A stretch of DNA of 64,000 nt from Marisa cornuarietis (Eukaryota > Mollusca > Gastropoda > Architaenioglossa > Ampullariidae). The stretch is from NCBI GenBank assembly GCA_004794655.1, contig SMMW01000090.1, positions 677,001 through 741,000 on the forward strand, in the 5' to 3' direction. Every line of letters begins with the position of its first letter. Within the stretch, counting starts at the first letter, position 1. This document shows positions 48,292 to 62,135 of this stretch, in pieces. The translations under genes were made by a program, and so were the position numbers. The notes below the pieces were generated by a model. That model made no database searches and was not told where the DNA came from. It saw nothing but the letters and a program-made list of their open reading frames with translations.

Positions 48292-51200
48292 GGTCTTCCT
48301 GGTCTTGACGGAGGCGAACTGTCCAGAAACTCTGGCCGCAAGGAGGCGTGGTCTTTGTGTGTGCAGCACGCGTAATTTCTCAAGAGCAAGTTCCACCCTT
48401 CAGCTTTTGATCCTCTTGTGCCTGTTATTCCACTGAAGGAAATCGCTCTCAAATGCAGCTTAATGTCAATTAGACGCACTCTGTGTAGCAGATTGAGGTG
48501 TGTCCACAATGATATTAGGAAAAGATCTTTTTTGTCATATCCACACTGAGCTCATCAAGACACCCTCTCAGTCGGCGATTTGCTGTTATTTCTAGTCCAA
48601 ACTTTGCTTGCTTCTGAAAAAAGAAGCAGCTTTGCAGAAATATCCAAAACACGAGGGCAGAAGATCACTTTCAGAATTCTCGGACGAAACTTTGATCATC
48701 ACCTCAGTCAAGACGTCACAATACTGGCCTACCTTACAAATACTGTTTTTTTTAGTACGTAACAGCAATCACTTCTGTGTTACTCATCACCTATTCTGAG
48801 TTTTTGTCCACCTTCAAGACTGAGTTTAAAACAAAAAACAGTACTGCGCCAGTAACGTCTGTACCCGCATGAGCTGCTTATTCTTCAGGAAAATGACCTC
48901 GTCGCTAAATCCGTGACACTATGTGTTCAGCAAACATCACAAGATGGACTCGCTCCGTGATTACAGCACCAACTTCACGCATGCTCGCTGGTGGAAAAAA
49001 AGAAAACAAACCAATATAATTGTCTACGAAAACAATACGTGCAGCCGCCTCCTCCCTTTCCCCCCACTCTCTCTGCGCCTTGTTCTCCAAGCGTGTATGT
49101 ATGTATGTGAGTGGTGGAGAGAGAGAGAGAGAGAGAGATTATACGTGCTGATGTACCTGTCAACACGGTCAGTCATTAAACTACACCAAACATCTTGTGC
49201 TATGTCGTAAAGTGATACAAGTAGCGTTTATGATCAAGATATCGTGATTTATGTTTTATTCCTGATCAAGGACAGACAGTAGTGTCGTCCTCAGCTGTCT
49301 AAGCCACTCTGCCTTTACAGTGTTTTCCTCCCCGTTTTCACAAATCATGAACAAAAATTGTCTTTTAAAAATCATCTATTAGAACTGGCTATAAGCCTTC
49401 AGAAGTGTTGACTCTACCGTTAGATTTGTTGTCAACATTTTCAAAAACAATTGTAAACATTGGTTTTTAATCTTTTTTTTCACCCTGAAGATTAGTTTTA
49501 AGAAATCAAACTTCCTAATTAAAGATTTCTTTCGAAGTCATTGGACAGCTCACTACAATGTAGTCACCGCAAGTCACTCAAGTCTGTTTCTCTAGACCTT
49601 AGGGAATATATTGTCTGATCTTTAAACAAGTCTTTAGAACATCTTAGAGTTTTCAGAAGTCTAGATCCTGTCTGTAAAGTTACAAGTTTCTATGTCATCG
49701 AGCAAACGCTTATGATAAACTCTTCGTAAACAAACAGTGCGCATAAACATGGCCTGACGACATCATACGAGTAAAATCATTGTCCAGAGAAAGATTTTGT
49801 TAAATTTTTTCGCTAGTTGACGCTACTCAACGCAAAATAAAAGCTAACAGCAGAAATTTACGGTTGCAAGTAAATGCGCACATACATGCACGAGGGTGCA
49901 CGCGCGCGCGCGCACACACCCACACCCCGAATGCTTACCCATGCCACTACAACACTCGCATCGTTTCCACGAAATCGCTGGCCAAGGTCGATACACCAAC
50001 TGAAGCGAGTTTGACTGCCAATTCTTTTAAGAACGTGCGAGTGCTTGGCTCCAACAGCGTGGACACTGACGTGCTCGCAGCTCGCAGCGCCTCCCATGTT
50101 CCACCTTGGCCCACCCCTTCTCAAGCTAGCTCCCATCTAACACACAGAGAAAAAGAGACGCAGAAACAAAAGTTGAGTATCGCATGACCCGGTGCGCTTC
50201 AAATACCCCTTTTAAAAAAAAATCTCCACACATACCCGCCTACCCCGCGGTGTGTTTTCATGTTCCGAACTGTGTGCCGGCCGTGCGGGGCGCAATTCGA
50301 GCCAGTATTAATATAACGAACAAGACGGGAAGTCAACTCGCAGAGAGGTGGCCTCGGTCTTGTTAGATATTGTTGTCCTCAGGTTTCCGACGTCTACAGT
50401 GGCTTCTCCTCTGTTACTTCCCCTCTCATCGTTTGTTACCCAGCCTGCACCTGGGCCAGTGGCACCATGTTGTGACTTCACACAGGAAATGTTGACCATA
50501 TTGATCATGTCTGGCCACCATGTCCTCTCATCGCCTCTCTTCATACTGTCACCATCCCTGACTTCCTTCGTAACCAGCGTGCGAGAACAGCGCTAGCCGT
50601 ATGACCCTCGTTGCCAGGCTTTGCGCTGCAGTCGCGCTTCTTCAGCAGTTTGTTGTCAGTGAAGCCGGACCTCTTTTACTCAGTACGTTGCCAGGAAACA
50701 GCTTCATCGTCTGGTTAGTGGTCTTGACCCGATGCACGCACGCACATGCCTAGTTACTAAAAATAACAGGAGGCACTAAGAGCGCTTACATTTCTTTAGG
50801 GCAAAGAGTGAAAGGAGAGATGGTAAATAATAGCTCGAAAACCTTGCTCTTTCTGCTCTCTGCCCCCTCCCCCCCACTCGAAAGAGATTCTTACTATCGT
50901 GTTCTTTTTTTTATTTCTGGCTTATTTTTTCCCGTCGTCAGCGGACAATAGCGACAGAAACAATAAGCACAGACTAATTAGCGACTGGGAGAGTTGTAAC
51001 ACCCAAGTCAATCGTCCACCATCCTTCAAGCGTTGGTATTTACAGCTGTAATAAAAAGTTTGGAAAACGATGAAATGAGCACTCCTCGTGTGACGTCACC
51101 CATTCCCTCTTCGTCCTTTCCGTTTATACAGGAAACACACGCTGGCCTCAGTCCGGTCCATCCCGTCATATAATCTTCTTCCCTCTAGGGCCGTTGAACG

Positions 51201-54200
51201 TTCATGCTGACTTAGAATACTACATTTTTCACCTAGTGCCCGCGAAATCTAATCTCACCTGTCATCTCTGAGAGCAGTGCCTCCTCGCATGACTTGGCCA
51301 ACGACGGTCATTCACCAGGCAGCGATGACCCACAGTTGTCGGACAGAAGAGCCTACGCACACGGCACGCCGGTAGGCTCTAGCCGGCTGGCTAAGGTGAA
51401 GCAGTCAGGTTAAGAATGCTTATAATTTACAACTCGCTGTGCACAGGGCACATGACGTTCAGGTCACTCGCTCTGTGCGAGAAAATGTGGGTTCTTGAAC
51501 GTGAAGTGCACCTTGACAAGAGGTAATATTTACCGCCCAGACATGTGCAGATACAATATTAACATAATCCATAAAGCATAGACGATACACCGACTGACGT
51601 CTCTAATAAATATAAAGCAAAAATTCCCCACAGTTGACTCTCAATGTCTACAGAAATTCCCCAAGGACGTTTATTACCGGTAAGTTTTTATGCAGTCGTC
51701 ATGTGAACATTTTGTCAAACCAAACTTGGTCAAAGGTTCGTCTATACTGCGGTTAGAAGGGCTTTTAGGCAACCCGGCACAATGCCTAGTGCCACTTTCT
51801 TTCGATATTAGAGAGTTTGAGATCCACGACGCGTAGGGAGACGTGTGCGGCAACGAGAACGGGGAGCCTCTAAGCCTACCCGTTTTGAGAAAGCGATTGG
51901 TTGGATTTTGTGGATGTGATGATGTAGGGCGCAAATTTCCGTGACACTACAGGTTGCCGCTCCCGCACAGCGCTCAATCTCAAACTCCCTATTCTGCCCT
52001 TTCAAGCACGTCGCCAGTTATCAATGCAACAACTATGTTCACACAACCATTCTACTGCTCATATACGCTATTCGAGATTCTTTCATACTCCCTACACCCG
52101 GTACGGACCATAGATTAAAACCAATCCCCCGATTCCACCCGTTAGGGACTGTGGATTTAAGATCCATCCACTGATGCACAATTAACTAAATATGGTCAGA
52201 GAGCGGTATCTTTACGCGAAACATGAGAAGGATGCAGACGGCTGCAATATATTCACCTCTCTCTCCTCTCAAAAATCGATCTCGAATTGCAACCTCGACC
52301 TAAATCTTGAAGGAGACTGTCGTCATGAGATGCTTCTTTCGATCGCGACCGTTATCTAGATGACACTGTCGACAGCAACCACGCGTGTGTTTTCACAACT
52401 GGTTGTGCCTGCATACAGATAGGATTTGATAGCCGAGAATGCAGCTTTTATTTATCTGCACGGTGTGTCAATTCTAGATAGCTGTATAAGAAACAAGAAG
52501 ACATTTGCAAAATACGTGATTGAATTTGTTCTTGTAAGGGTCTTAATGCCCTAACTCCTCCGGTTCTGTTGGCGCTCTCCTCCAAACCTTACTTTCGATG
52601 GTGAAAACTCAGCATCATGTTTGTCTTAAATCACCTGATTCCTAATGTCTTCGTGAATATTTCGCATCTATAAAAATGCAACCGCGCTTTTCTACTTTAC
52701 TAATCACTAATGGAATAATTACACTAATTAGTAAACATTACAAACAGATAAGTAGTCTGACAACAGCAATGCGTCTTACTTCGCGTATTTGGTGCCTCTT
52801 CGCGGTCTACAAAAGATTCGCCTCCCTCAGAGCGTTCACGCCATTAATATTACATTATGTGCTTAAATATGGTCTGAGCTAACGGCTGCAGTGATATCAT
52901 CAATCGTATTTTTAGGGAGTGCATGTGGAGCCGAATGCGTGTGCAGTTCTATTGACAGTTGAGCGCATCAAAACTATATCTGCCGCGGGACTATTATGTG
53001 TTTTTAACTGATGGGGTTCAGTGCCGGAACCAGCCACAAAGCAATGATATGTAAGTGGGGAATGCATAACTAGCCACACGGATCAAATCACATATGAGAT
53101 TCGCGGCTGTACTCTTTAAAACTCTAGATAAGATCCCTTCTATCTGAAGAAATAGCAACTTGTTCATTTTTTTCGGGATGAGGGGGGGGGGGTAGTCTTT
53201 ATTTGCTGACGTGGGCACCAATCTGTCATCCCCTAAACATCCGCCACCAGCGGAAGAAGCGCAAGGGGCTGATGAGAGACACTGTGATTAAAAAAGCCAG
53301 GTGACGGTCCCACCGAGCGAGGCCAGTGTAATCCTGTCCTACTGAGGAAACAGAAGACAAATAAGATAAAGACACGAAAATCGTTTGTTTCCATTATTAT
53401 CTCACAGGTTAGCAGCAACTACAGCCACAACCTGGTGCCGTAGCTGTTTTCATTGACAGCTGAAAACAAAGCTTGGACTGGGAACAAATTATAGATCTCT
53501 AAATAAAACGAACATAATATTAACATGTAGAATTTAGTGTGGTTTTTGTTGTTTGGGGGGGGGGCAAGCTTCATGGACTAGACTTTGTATTTTTCACACC
53601 AACCTACACAAACAGGGAAAATCATTAGCGTGGGCAATCGTATAAAATTGCTGTGGTTCAGCAACACGCTGAAATGAAGCCAATATAAAAATGCCTTAAA
53701 GAGACAGTCTGCTTGACTGTAAGGGACAGGAAACTGAAAGAGTGGGAAAGGAAGCAGAAATAAGGAGCACCGTACCAAAGAGATCACAGACATTTTACTG
53801 TCTCAGGAAAGATTATACTCGGCAACCGTGTTTCCTCTTTTAAGCACGGGCTTCCTTACGGAAAGGAAGGCGAGCTCGAGACGTGGATAATGCTATAAAC
53901 GTGTATTATGAAAGAATGCAAACAAAATCTAGTAGCGGGGCGCCTTCTTCTCCAATCAGTTGGTGTTTAACGCCACAACCAGTTCCACTCACTATCATGC
54001 ATCTGCAGACCTCAGACTAAAGGCGCCCAAAGAGGCTCCATGCACGCACAAAGACGCAGAATATTATTTAAAAAAATTGCTCACAGTGAGACGAAAATGA
54101 TCCCGGACAAACATCTGTCGGCCTCCAGTGGGAGCGCCTTCTTTTTGAAAAAAAACCCATTTAAGTAAAATAAAAAGAAAAATTAAAAAAAACACTATTA

Positions 54201-54334
54201 CAAAACTCTTTACGACCGTTCCTCCCCAGACCGAAGATTGTTGTCGTGTTTGAATGTGTGCGTGTGTGTGAAGAGGGGTGGGAGTGTTGCTTTTTTTTTT
54301 TACACCGAATGTAGTCAACTATATTACGGAAAAG
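48292..54334. other. Upstream flank or intron, no supported gene
   Basis: It contains pyrimidine runs, a GA tract near 49118-49138 and a GC/AC alternation near 49900-49920. I recognise no coding exon or RNA gene. Confidence 0.45.
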
Positions 54335-54455
54335 CAGCCAGCCCTGTAAACAGATGCCACATGCAGAAAAAGAACAGCGTGCCCTATACGAGATTTGACC
54401 CGGGGAAGCGTATTCCCACTACACTGGTGACCGTTGCACCACAGGACCGCGCTGT
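54335..54455 (-). mobile_element. tRNA-derived SINE, minus-strand copy
   Basis: On the minus strand gcggtcctgtggtgcaacgg is the A-box region and ccgggtcaaatctcg the B-box region. The body tctttttctgcatgtggca and ctgtttacagggctggc match the copy at 20588 closely. Confidence 0.82.
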
Positions 54456-57400
54456 GTGTGTAAAGAGAAAGATGGACAAAACAAAAGGACTTAGCGCGCT
54501 TGGGAACTGGTGCATATCGCGATCTGCAACGACCTTTGACTCACCCAATACATGCCTCATATCGATAGGCCCATGGGGTATCAACAGTTTACTGCACACA
54601 CAATACTCTTATGCTGTTTCCGTAGGACTACGACTGATGCTCAGCCTCCCGGACTCTGCCTTCACCCCTTTCGTTTTCCTCCCGTTCTAAAGCAAACATG
54701 CCACTAATACAGATTAGAGAAATAAGGAGATAAACTAGAGAATGTGGTCGTAAAATTTAGTTCACCTGGTACTGAATATTTTTCTGGCGAATATGACTAT
54801 TGTTTTCTAGTATGTTGATGTGCTTTTGATTTTGTCTATGAAAAATGCACTAGACCAGAACGCCTGCACAAAACATGAAGGCGATTTTTTAATTACTTAA
54901 AATAGCAAATATTAAATTGTAATTACAATAATCACTTGTGATGAAATATTATTACCTGTAAAAGAATAATTACTTGTCAATAAAACGCTAAAAGCTTTTG
55001 CCAAGATAAAAATTTCTATATAGCGAAAGAATATGATAAAGAAACCCTTGCCAAACTATCAAACCGAAATTAATCATGAACCGACGTGCTTTAACCACCA
55101 GTCATATATTGGACACTTTATCGGGCTAGGTAATGTAGGTGAGCTTGTACAAAAGGAAACTTCTGTTTTTGATGTAGCTTAACTGCGCAGACCGCCTAAA
55201 AAGTATTCCAGCCACAGCGAACGGGATCAGGAGGCAGACCACTCTCTTTTCATCCACTCCCGCGACTTCCGGAATTTCTCTAGCCGACGCCGGAAAGATC
55301 GCATTCATTCAAAGTACCGTAATGTGGGTAACGGAAAGAAAAAAAATCGCTACACCCAAACGTCGTAAATATAACGTTGCTTGAGGACGGACCTCACTTA
55401 ATCTACCTTTTATCTACCCACTACGTGCGCAGCCATACCTCCACTTACGTGAGAGATAACGTTCCTGGCCCAGCACCTGTAACCCAACCCCGCGGTTGGA
55501 TGCTGTAGGATGGTACACAATGTATCGACGTTTAACGTAGAGGTACTACGATACTATAAAGTACCCCTAAATAAGATGTAACAAACTGTATGTCAATAAA
55601 CAATAACACGTCATGCAAAATAGAAACAGACACAGAAACAGATAATTCAAACACGTCATGGCAGTTTTAATCTTTTGGAATTTTTTTCAAATATTTTCAA
55701 ACAGTATACATTCAAAATCGCCTCCGTAAAATGAGCGTAATTGCCGTGTAATCGAAAACCTGTTTTTTTAATGTCAGTTTAGCGAACACACTCTGAAAAA
55801 GGCAAGGAAATACAAATCTAGCGACAGAGACCATAGCAACCTATTGATTAAAGATCCTTAACCGGTAACATGTCGAGCTTTTGAACAAGTCTGGCAAAAT
55901 TGTACGTGAAGTTCATAGGAAACCAATGGTTCTGGGGTGATCGTTCGGAACAGGGAAACTTTGGTAAATATGCTGAGCCAAGTCCAGACTTGTTTGCTAA
56001 TACACTGCCAGTTCATCTCTAAATACAATGGAACTTTAGAGCACGTCACAGGTTTTAGGAACAACCCTTACTGTGTCGGGAAATGACTTTAAAAGCCACG
56101 CATTAATTATAATAGTCTTTTCTTCTGACAGAAGACGAGGGAAGAAGAGAAAAAAAGATTCAAGAAGAGAAGAGAAAAATAAACAGCAGGACGGCAGGGA
56201 AAAGGAGAGAAAAAGACAGAGGAACGAATGAAAAGCGTTTCGGTGAAGATAGGGACTAGATAAGTTAAAATAGTAATCTTACTCCTTTGTCCTGAGTTAA
56301 TAGTTTATCGGCTTTACTCAAGTATTCCCGAGAAATCCTTAATTATAACCTATCATTAATGCTAGAAGAATTTACAGTTATAGAATGATTAATCAAGCCT
56401 GTAGACAAAGACAGCTCTATCCCCATTCCCAACAACTGTTATGGTACAAATTGTACTTTGCGTTCAATTACTAACAACGAAAAAAAGATTCTAAAAAGTA
56501 CTTTGCGATTATAAGTGTTACTAGGAAACGCCCTCACTCGAAAGATTGCTGCTCAATGCTTGTTTAGAAACTTTCAAGTGGAGACCCAAAATAGGATAAT
56601 CTAATTGAAGTAGGCAGGAAGGAGGTAGAAATCGAAGGGCTCAGCAGTTTGGTACAGGCGTGTTTGTTTTATCAAGGAGCGCCTGCGAGACGCGCGCGCA
56701 CGGTCACGAGAGGTTAAAGCAAAGGTGAAGCTGGTACACAAAGTGTATCGATACCCGGCACTCGATGGAACCAGTCGCGGTAGAAGGATAATGAGCCTGG
56801 AGGTAAAGGTGAGTGACAACACGAACATCAGTATCTCAGTATCCGTCCCCTCCCCACCTTGCAGGCCAAGCATAGATGCACGACCAGCCCCAGACATTCT
56901 TATATGGCGCATACATCAAACATACTAACGAAAAAATGATACAAGGAAAAAAATATAAGATACCTAAGCAACCAACCAATCAACCAACCAGCCAAGTAAA
57001 AACCAACAGAACGGATAGAATTGTAAAGATGCATGTAAACACGCAAATACTCCATTAGGCAGGGGAAGGGAGAAACCCTTAACCCATTAGGTTCAAAAGC
57101 ATAAAATACTCAACTTGTACACTCTCTATAACCACTTATTTAAAAATACCGGATAGACTCTGCGAACTGTAGCAAAATTTCTGAACCACATACCCATCTT
57201 ATCATCTGTAATATCTTGTAATAAACCAGAATGGGACATAAACCGAATGACACTTACCTCCATAGTTTTGAGATCAAGGCAGAGCAAAAACTTAAGTAGT
57301 TTAAGAAAATTAAAAAAAAACATTGAGCGGTGAAAGTGTACGAAAAATGCGAAAATAATCGGCAGGCCATACAAAATACCGAGACGGTATCACCAATATG

Positions 57401-57483
57401 CGGCTAGTCGTTTGAAGAAGAGCCAGCTAGGGCTTCAGATCAGTGTCTACAAGATTAATGAAATCATGATGACTGCGTAAGGC

Positions 57484-57487
<4 letters not shown>
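54456..57487. other. Non-coding stretch, no gene seen
   Basis: Short open frames only, none with family signature; AT-rich near 54880-55060. Confidence 0.45.

Positions 57488-57546
<59 letters not shown>
57488..57546. repeat. (GT)n microsatellite
   Basis: About 58 bp of GT dinucleotides on the plus strand. Confidence 0.97.
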
Positions 57547-57550
<4 letters not shown>

Positions 57551-58302
57551 TTGTTACCGAGATCCACAACTGAAAGGAGGCGTTGCCGTTGAGAAATCAA
57601 CGGAAGACAAGATTAATTACACGTGCTCACCTACGTGGCGCGTGTAGATCGTGCCTAAGATGACATGCATGACAGGGTAACAGATAACCGTAACACGCCA
57701 CTCGGTGCACAACTTCACCGAATTTTTCACAACCTGTTGTCACTAATTAACTGTCTTCAGCGTATGCTACAGGTAGGGAATTTAGAAAAAAAAATGAAAC
57801 CTTGTCTCTATCATCTTGCAAGAAGAGCAGAAGAATCTCGCTGAATGCGAATTTCGTTCACATCACGCGGCAAAAATTCTTTATTTTAAAAAAAACTTAA
57901 AACGTGCTCCTCTTTAAATAAATAAATTAAAAAAACCGCCAGCAAACTTGATGCACCCACAGCAACAAACCTCTCGACATCAAATATTTTTATATTATGG
58001 TGAGAAATATAACATCAGGTCCGAACACGAAATAGGAGTTCTACAACACTCAAGTAGGCAATAAACAAAGCACTAAAATGCCCCCTGTGCAAATGAAATA
58101 AACTCTGCACACCACATGAATCTTAAGCTTCAAATGAAAATGGTAACACCATTAGCAAAAATAGCTTCGAAAACAGCGGAATTCTTCATAGTCAAGAACA
58201 TGTGAACAACCAGGAGCCGTGTTTACGGAGAAAAGCGCTTGATTCAACTTCTCGGCAAAAGTCGTTCCCGAAAATGACGAAAACAATTCTCTAAAGCGCT
58301 CA

Positions 58303-58350
58303 TATGCACATGCAAATGCACATGCACATGCAATTCCGACATGCAAAATG
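58303..58350 (+). repeat. ATGCAC/ATGCAAAT hexamer cluster
   Basis: Repeats of atgcac include one perfect octamer ATGCAAAT and two near matches within about 45 bp. This is a possible POU-factor site cluster, or just a simple repeat. Confidence 0.5.
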
Positions 58351-58727
58351 TTTTCAGTCTGGCCCAAATTACCGAGATCTTGCTAGCCATAACATTTTCT
58401 CGACTATATATGCGCAAACAGCAGGGTACTGTAAACTCAATCAAGTTCTACTGAAGCTACAATTAGGTGCGTTGGGAAAAATCAAAGAGAATCGTAATGT
58501 CACAGTCTGGAGCACTTCAAAAGCGTCGAATTATTTCTAGACAACACTCTAAGGGCGTTTACTATCTTTAATCGCTGCTAACTCTGCAAGACCTCTTGAG
58601 TCTAGGAGTCCTCAGATTGAAGCAGGCCAAAAATGATACTTGTTTACAGTCTTGTGTAAAATTTGTTTAAATATTTGTTTAAAACATGCCGTGAATGCTT
58701 GGGTGTGAGAATTATAGAAATGCAGTT

Positions 58728-58730
<3 letters not shown>

Positions 58731-58764
<34 letters not shown>
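58731..58764. repeat. (GT)n microsatellite
   Basis: About 34 bp of GT dinucleotides. Confidence 0.95.
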
Positions 58765-58767
<3 letters not shown>

Positions 58768-58963
58768 ACAACATATTTTTAAATAGTTCCCTCGGCTACG
58801 TTACGAACGCGCTAAAACAGAAGATGTAATGATAAATCTGGAAGAAAATAATTTCCGACTGCAGCGCGCAAATCAAATGTAGGTTAAATGTAGGAGAGCT
58901 GCACGTGTTAGCAAATGAGACTAAAAATAACCACTTGATCCAAAAACGCGACCGACAACTTAC

Positions 58964-59480
58964 CTGGACAGGGGTGACTGACCGGTTCCACCAATACAAG
59001 TGATCTGACAGATCATACTAAACGATTCGCACTTGGAGCTCCCGGAAGGTTGTGTACCACCCACCTTACGCAGCCAACCATCTTTCCCGATTTCCCACCC
59101 ACAACCTCTATCAGCACCACGCTGCCTAAGCGGCCGCGGTAAGCAAGGGTCCACGAAGAGAAGCAGCATGCCAGTTTTCTTTTACGAGACCCACTTTGCT
59201 TCCCCTGCCCCGTGCTCCCACTAGAAGGCAGCATAAATATTGCGAACCTTGTCTCTCCTCATCAGCAGCCTTACAAAACTCTATTAACGTGTCTGCCGCT
59301 GCCGACGGCCCCCGCCTTCGGCTTCTCAGCAATTGTTGGCACAATATATCGGGGCGCGCCCCGCGTCGTGGACCGTTGCCAGTAACGCAGGCACCTAGGG
59401 GCTTCGGTGACGCATTGACAACATCCACGGCTCAGTCACGTGACTGCCACCAGACTTCGGGATCTCTCGCGACAGTCAAC
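58964..59480 (-). promoter_or_regulatory. GC-rich candidate promoter and untranslated first exon of EcR
   Basis: This is a GC-rich island in AT-rich surroundings, with a 12-bp palindrome ggggcgcgcccc (about 59353) and a gtcacgtgac E-box palindrome (about 59436). On the minus strand it ends in a near-perfect donor, CCAG/GTAAGT at 58964/58963. Spliced to the zinc-finger exon (31800) it would bring an in-frame stop and no ATG, so translation would begin at the ATG at 31783. That is how an untranslated first exon should behave. No transcript evidence is available from sequence alone, and the donor could belong to another gene. Confidence 0.35.
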
Positions 59481-62135
59481 TATTTACGGACGAATACCTC
59501 CAAGGGTTTCGTACGGCTGCTGCATGCGACAATTAAGCGATTGAATGGGATACCATCTGCTTGCTTTCTTCCGTTCGTATGTACTTAATTCCGTGTTGAT
59601 GTTCATTATCTGGTGTTCGTCTTTCAGCCGCTTCTTGTATGTACAAACGTGTGTGTGTGAGAAAGAGAGAGAGAGAGAGGGGGGGGGACTAATTTTAACC
59701 CGCAAAATTCACTCCTCTTAATTTTCTTTAAGTCAGCCAATAAAAATGTTTAGTACAACCGATGATATCGTTATCAACAACAAAAGCCGATGACAACAAT
59801 GGCAACGATTATGACGATGATGACGACTGAACCAAATGATGGTACCACCAAAAGAAATCGCGAAACATCTATAAACATGTCTCTTTATCTTCCCACTGCT
59901 GTTCTGCTTTCATGCACGCTTACGCTACAGCGGAAGCAACAGCAGCTTCTGTCTGACTGTGAAAACTTCAGACGCGGCAACTTCAGAAGCAGCTATGAGG
60001 CTTTTTCCTGCGTAAGGATAAATCTCCACGTAAAATATATTACACATCATTAAAAAAAACGAGGAGAATATCGCATAGACTAGATACGGCTAGGGCAGTG
60101 AACTGTAAGTGGTTCACCGTGCCTAGAGCAATTCTCTACGTTTCCCTTTACCTACCAAATTCATGCACCCATCACTTTCTGTGCGGACGGAGGAACCTCT
60201 CCAAGCGAATGGAAGGCACTAAGCACGAGTGAATACACTGCATATAATTACCACATTATTACTTCACCCTCGCTTACAATCTCCATCGTAGAGGGAGGGC
60301 TGAAGGAAAATGAACAAACATGTAAGGCGAGTCCACTGCTTTTTTTTGATTCTCTCCTTTTCGTCCTTGACACGCACCTCGCTCTGATGACATAGAAATA
60401 CACACCGCACGCACTGCGCATCAACTAGAGGCTGTCGGGAAAACGAGTTTGTGCAGACTCTAAACTCTTTTCCATTGATCCTTCCAAATAACTGAAGCAG
60501 CCCCTTGCCAGCACTAGACGTTTCCTACACAATCTCTACATGTTAGTATCTGTTTACATGACTACTCCTACGTTCGTTCACTAGGTTATGCTTTCACGCT
60601 AACTTTATGGACGAATGATGCAGTCCTCCATGCCATTAACGCCTCTGCAGCCACAATACTTCCTAAAACTTTCATCCAATCAAATTCAGCTTTTTTTTAG
60701 TTTAATCTTTAAACTAAGTGTAAGCAATGCGGTTCTTTTTTATTGAAAACTGGACTATATTCTATACAATAAAACAAAACGTTTCGTAAGAAAACAAAAT
60801 TATAGAACATATCATTTGTTTGAAATGTGGGGTTTTTTGAAACTATTTGGACTATACTCTATACACTTAAAGAAAACTTTTTTTCTAACAAAGAAATTAT
60901 AGAACTCATTAGTTTACTCCGCATATAGATACCAAGAATGAAAATGATAGGATTATTATTATTATTGACACAGCAGTGATACACCATTATGTAAAGAGAG
61001 AGCGACTGAATTTGTATGTCTTCGCTTTCTTGTTTTGTCGTCCAAAGAGCTGGTTTAATGTATAAAATGATCCTTTAATAAATAGGATTTTCGCTAAATG
61101 AAGGCTTGCAAAGCTTATTTTATCAGAAACACAATATTCTCTTCCTGTGCAGAGTTTATTGACGTGGTTGTTAAAGCCGGAAATCATGAACATCACTCAC
61201 CGTTTGTCTGTCTCCACTTTCTCTTCCTCCTAAGGACAAAAGAAGAAATGACCGGAGAAGAGGAGGTGTAAGAAGAGAGGTAAGGTCATTAATTACAACA
61301 GCACAGCTCGTTATGTCATTGTGCCCATCTCCCCTTCCCGACAATAACACTTGTTTTAGTATTTTTTTAAATATTGTTCGAAAATTCTGTCATATTTCAC
61401 TATACCATTTACACAATCACGAAACAAACTGTACTCAAGGTAATATGCGATAATACGAAACACAAAATCAGATACGACGGACAGACAGACCAACACACAG
61501 GAGAAAAGTTAGTACTATCGGCTTTTCCGATGGTAAATCCCTAAAATCGCGAAAGAGAGAACAACAGTGGTGACAACACGGTCGACATTTCAGATAAATG
61601 ACCTGTGTTCAATCAGCTAGATCTCAATATTACATAGCGGATATGAAAGTAAGTGAAAGCAAAGAAGCATCACTGCGATGAGCAAAACATCCGTGTAAGC
61701 TTCAACGTCTTAGCCAAGCTTAGAGAAAAGTAGCGTAAAAGATGCGTGTTGCAACACCAGGTATTGATTCCGAAACAGCTGTTGGCAGAGAGACCACCTC
61801 TTCTGTCCAGTTCCTCTCACTCGGAAAGAAAGGTGTTGACGATAGCAGCAGCCGATAAATCTTCTCTTGGCCAGCGCACGGTCTAAGGTGGAGAGAGAAA
61901 GACCATGCTGGACTCTCTCACGCAGTGAGCAAGCTAAGTCACGCTTCCCTTTCATCGTTTTGCTTTGCTTCTGACACCCACCATCTAAAGTTCTTACTTC
62001 GGCAAGAGCAGGCAACTGTGAAAGCGACTTTGTCACAGTCGGAACTTCTCTTTGATTTAAATCGCTCTTTATCTCGGTCAATGAAGTTGAAATTGCTTAG
62101 TTCGTAGATGCCCACAGTGAAGGAATGCTGCAAGC
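59481..62135. other. Upstream flank, no supported gene
   Basis: It holds a GA/G tract near 59664-59688 and a two-copy tandem repeat at 60745-60912. The 123-codon minus-strand frame at 61710-62081 has no recognisable domain. Confidence 0.45.
60745..60912. repeat. Two-copy ~94-bp degenerate tandem repeat
   Basis: ggactatattctatacaa near 60751 is echoed by ggactatactctatacac near 60849. Both are followed by an A-rich stretch and aaattatagaac. Confidence 0.75.
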
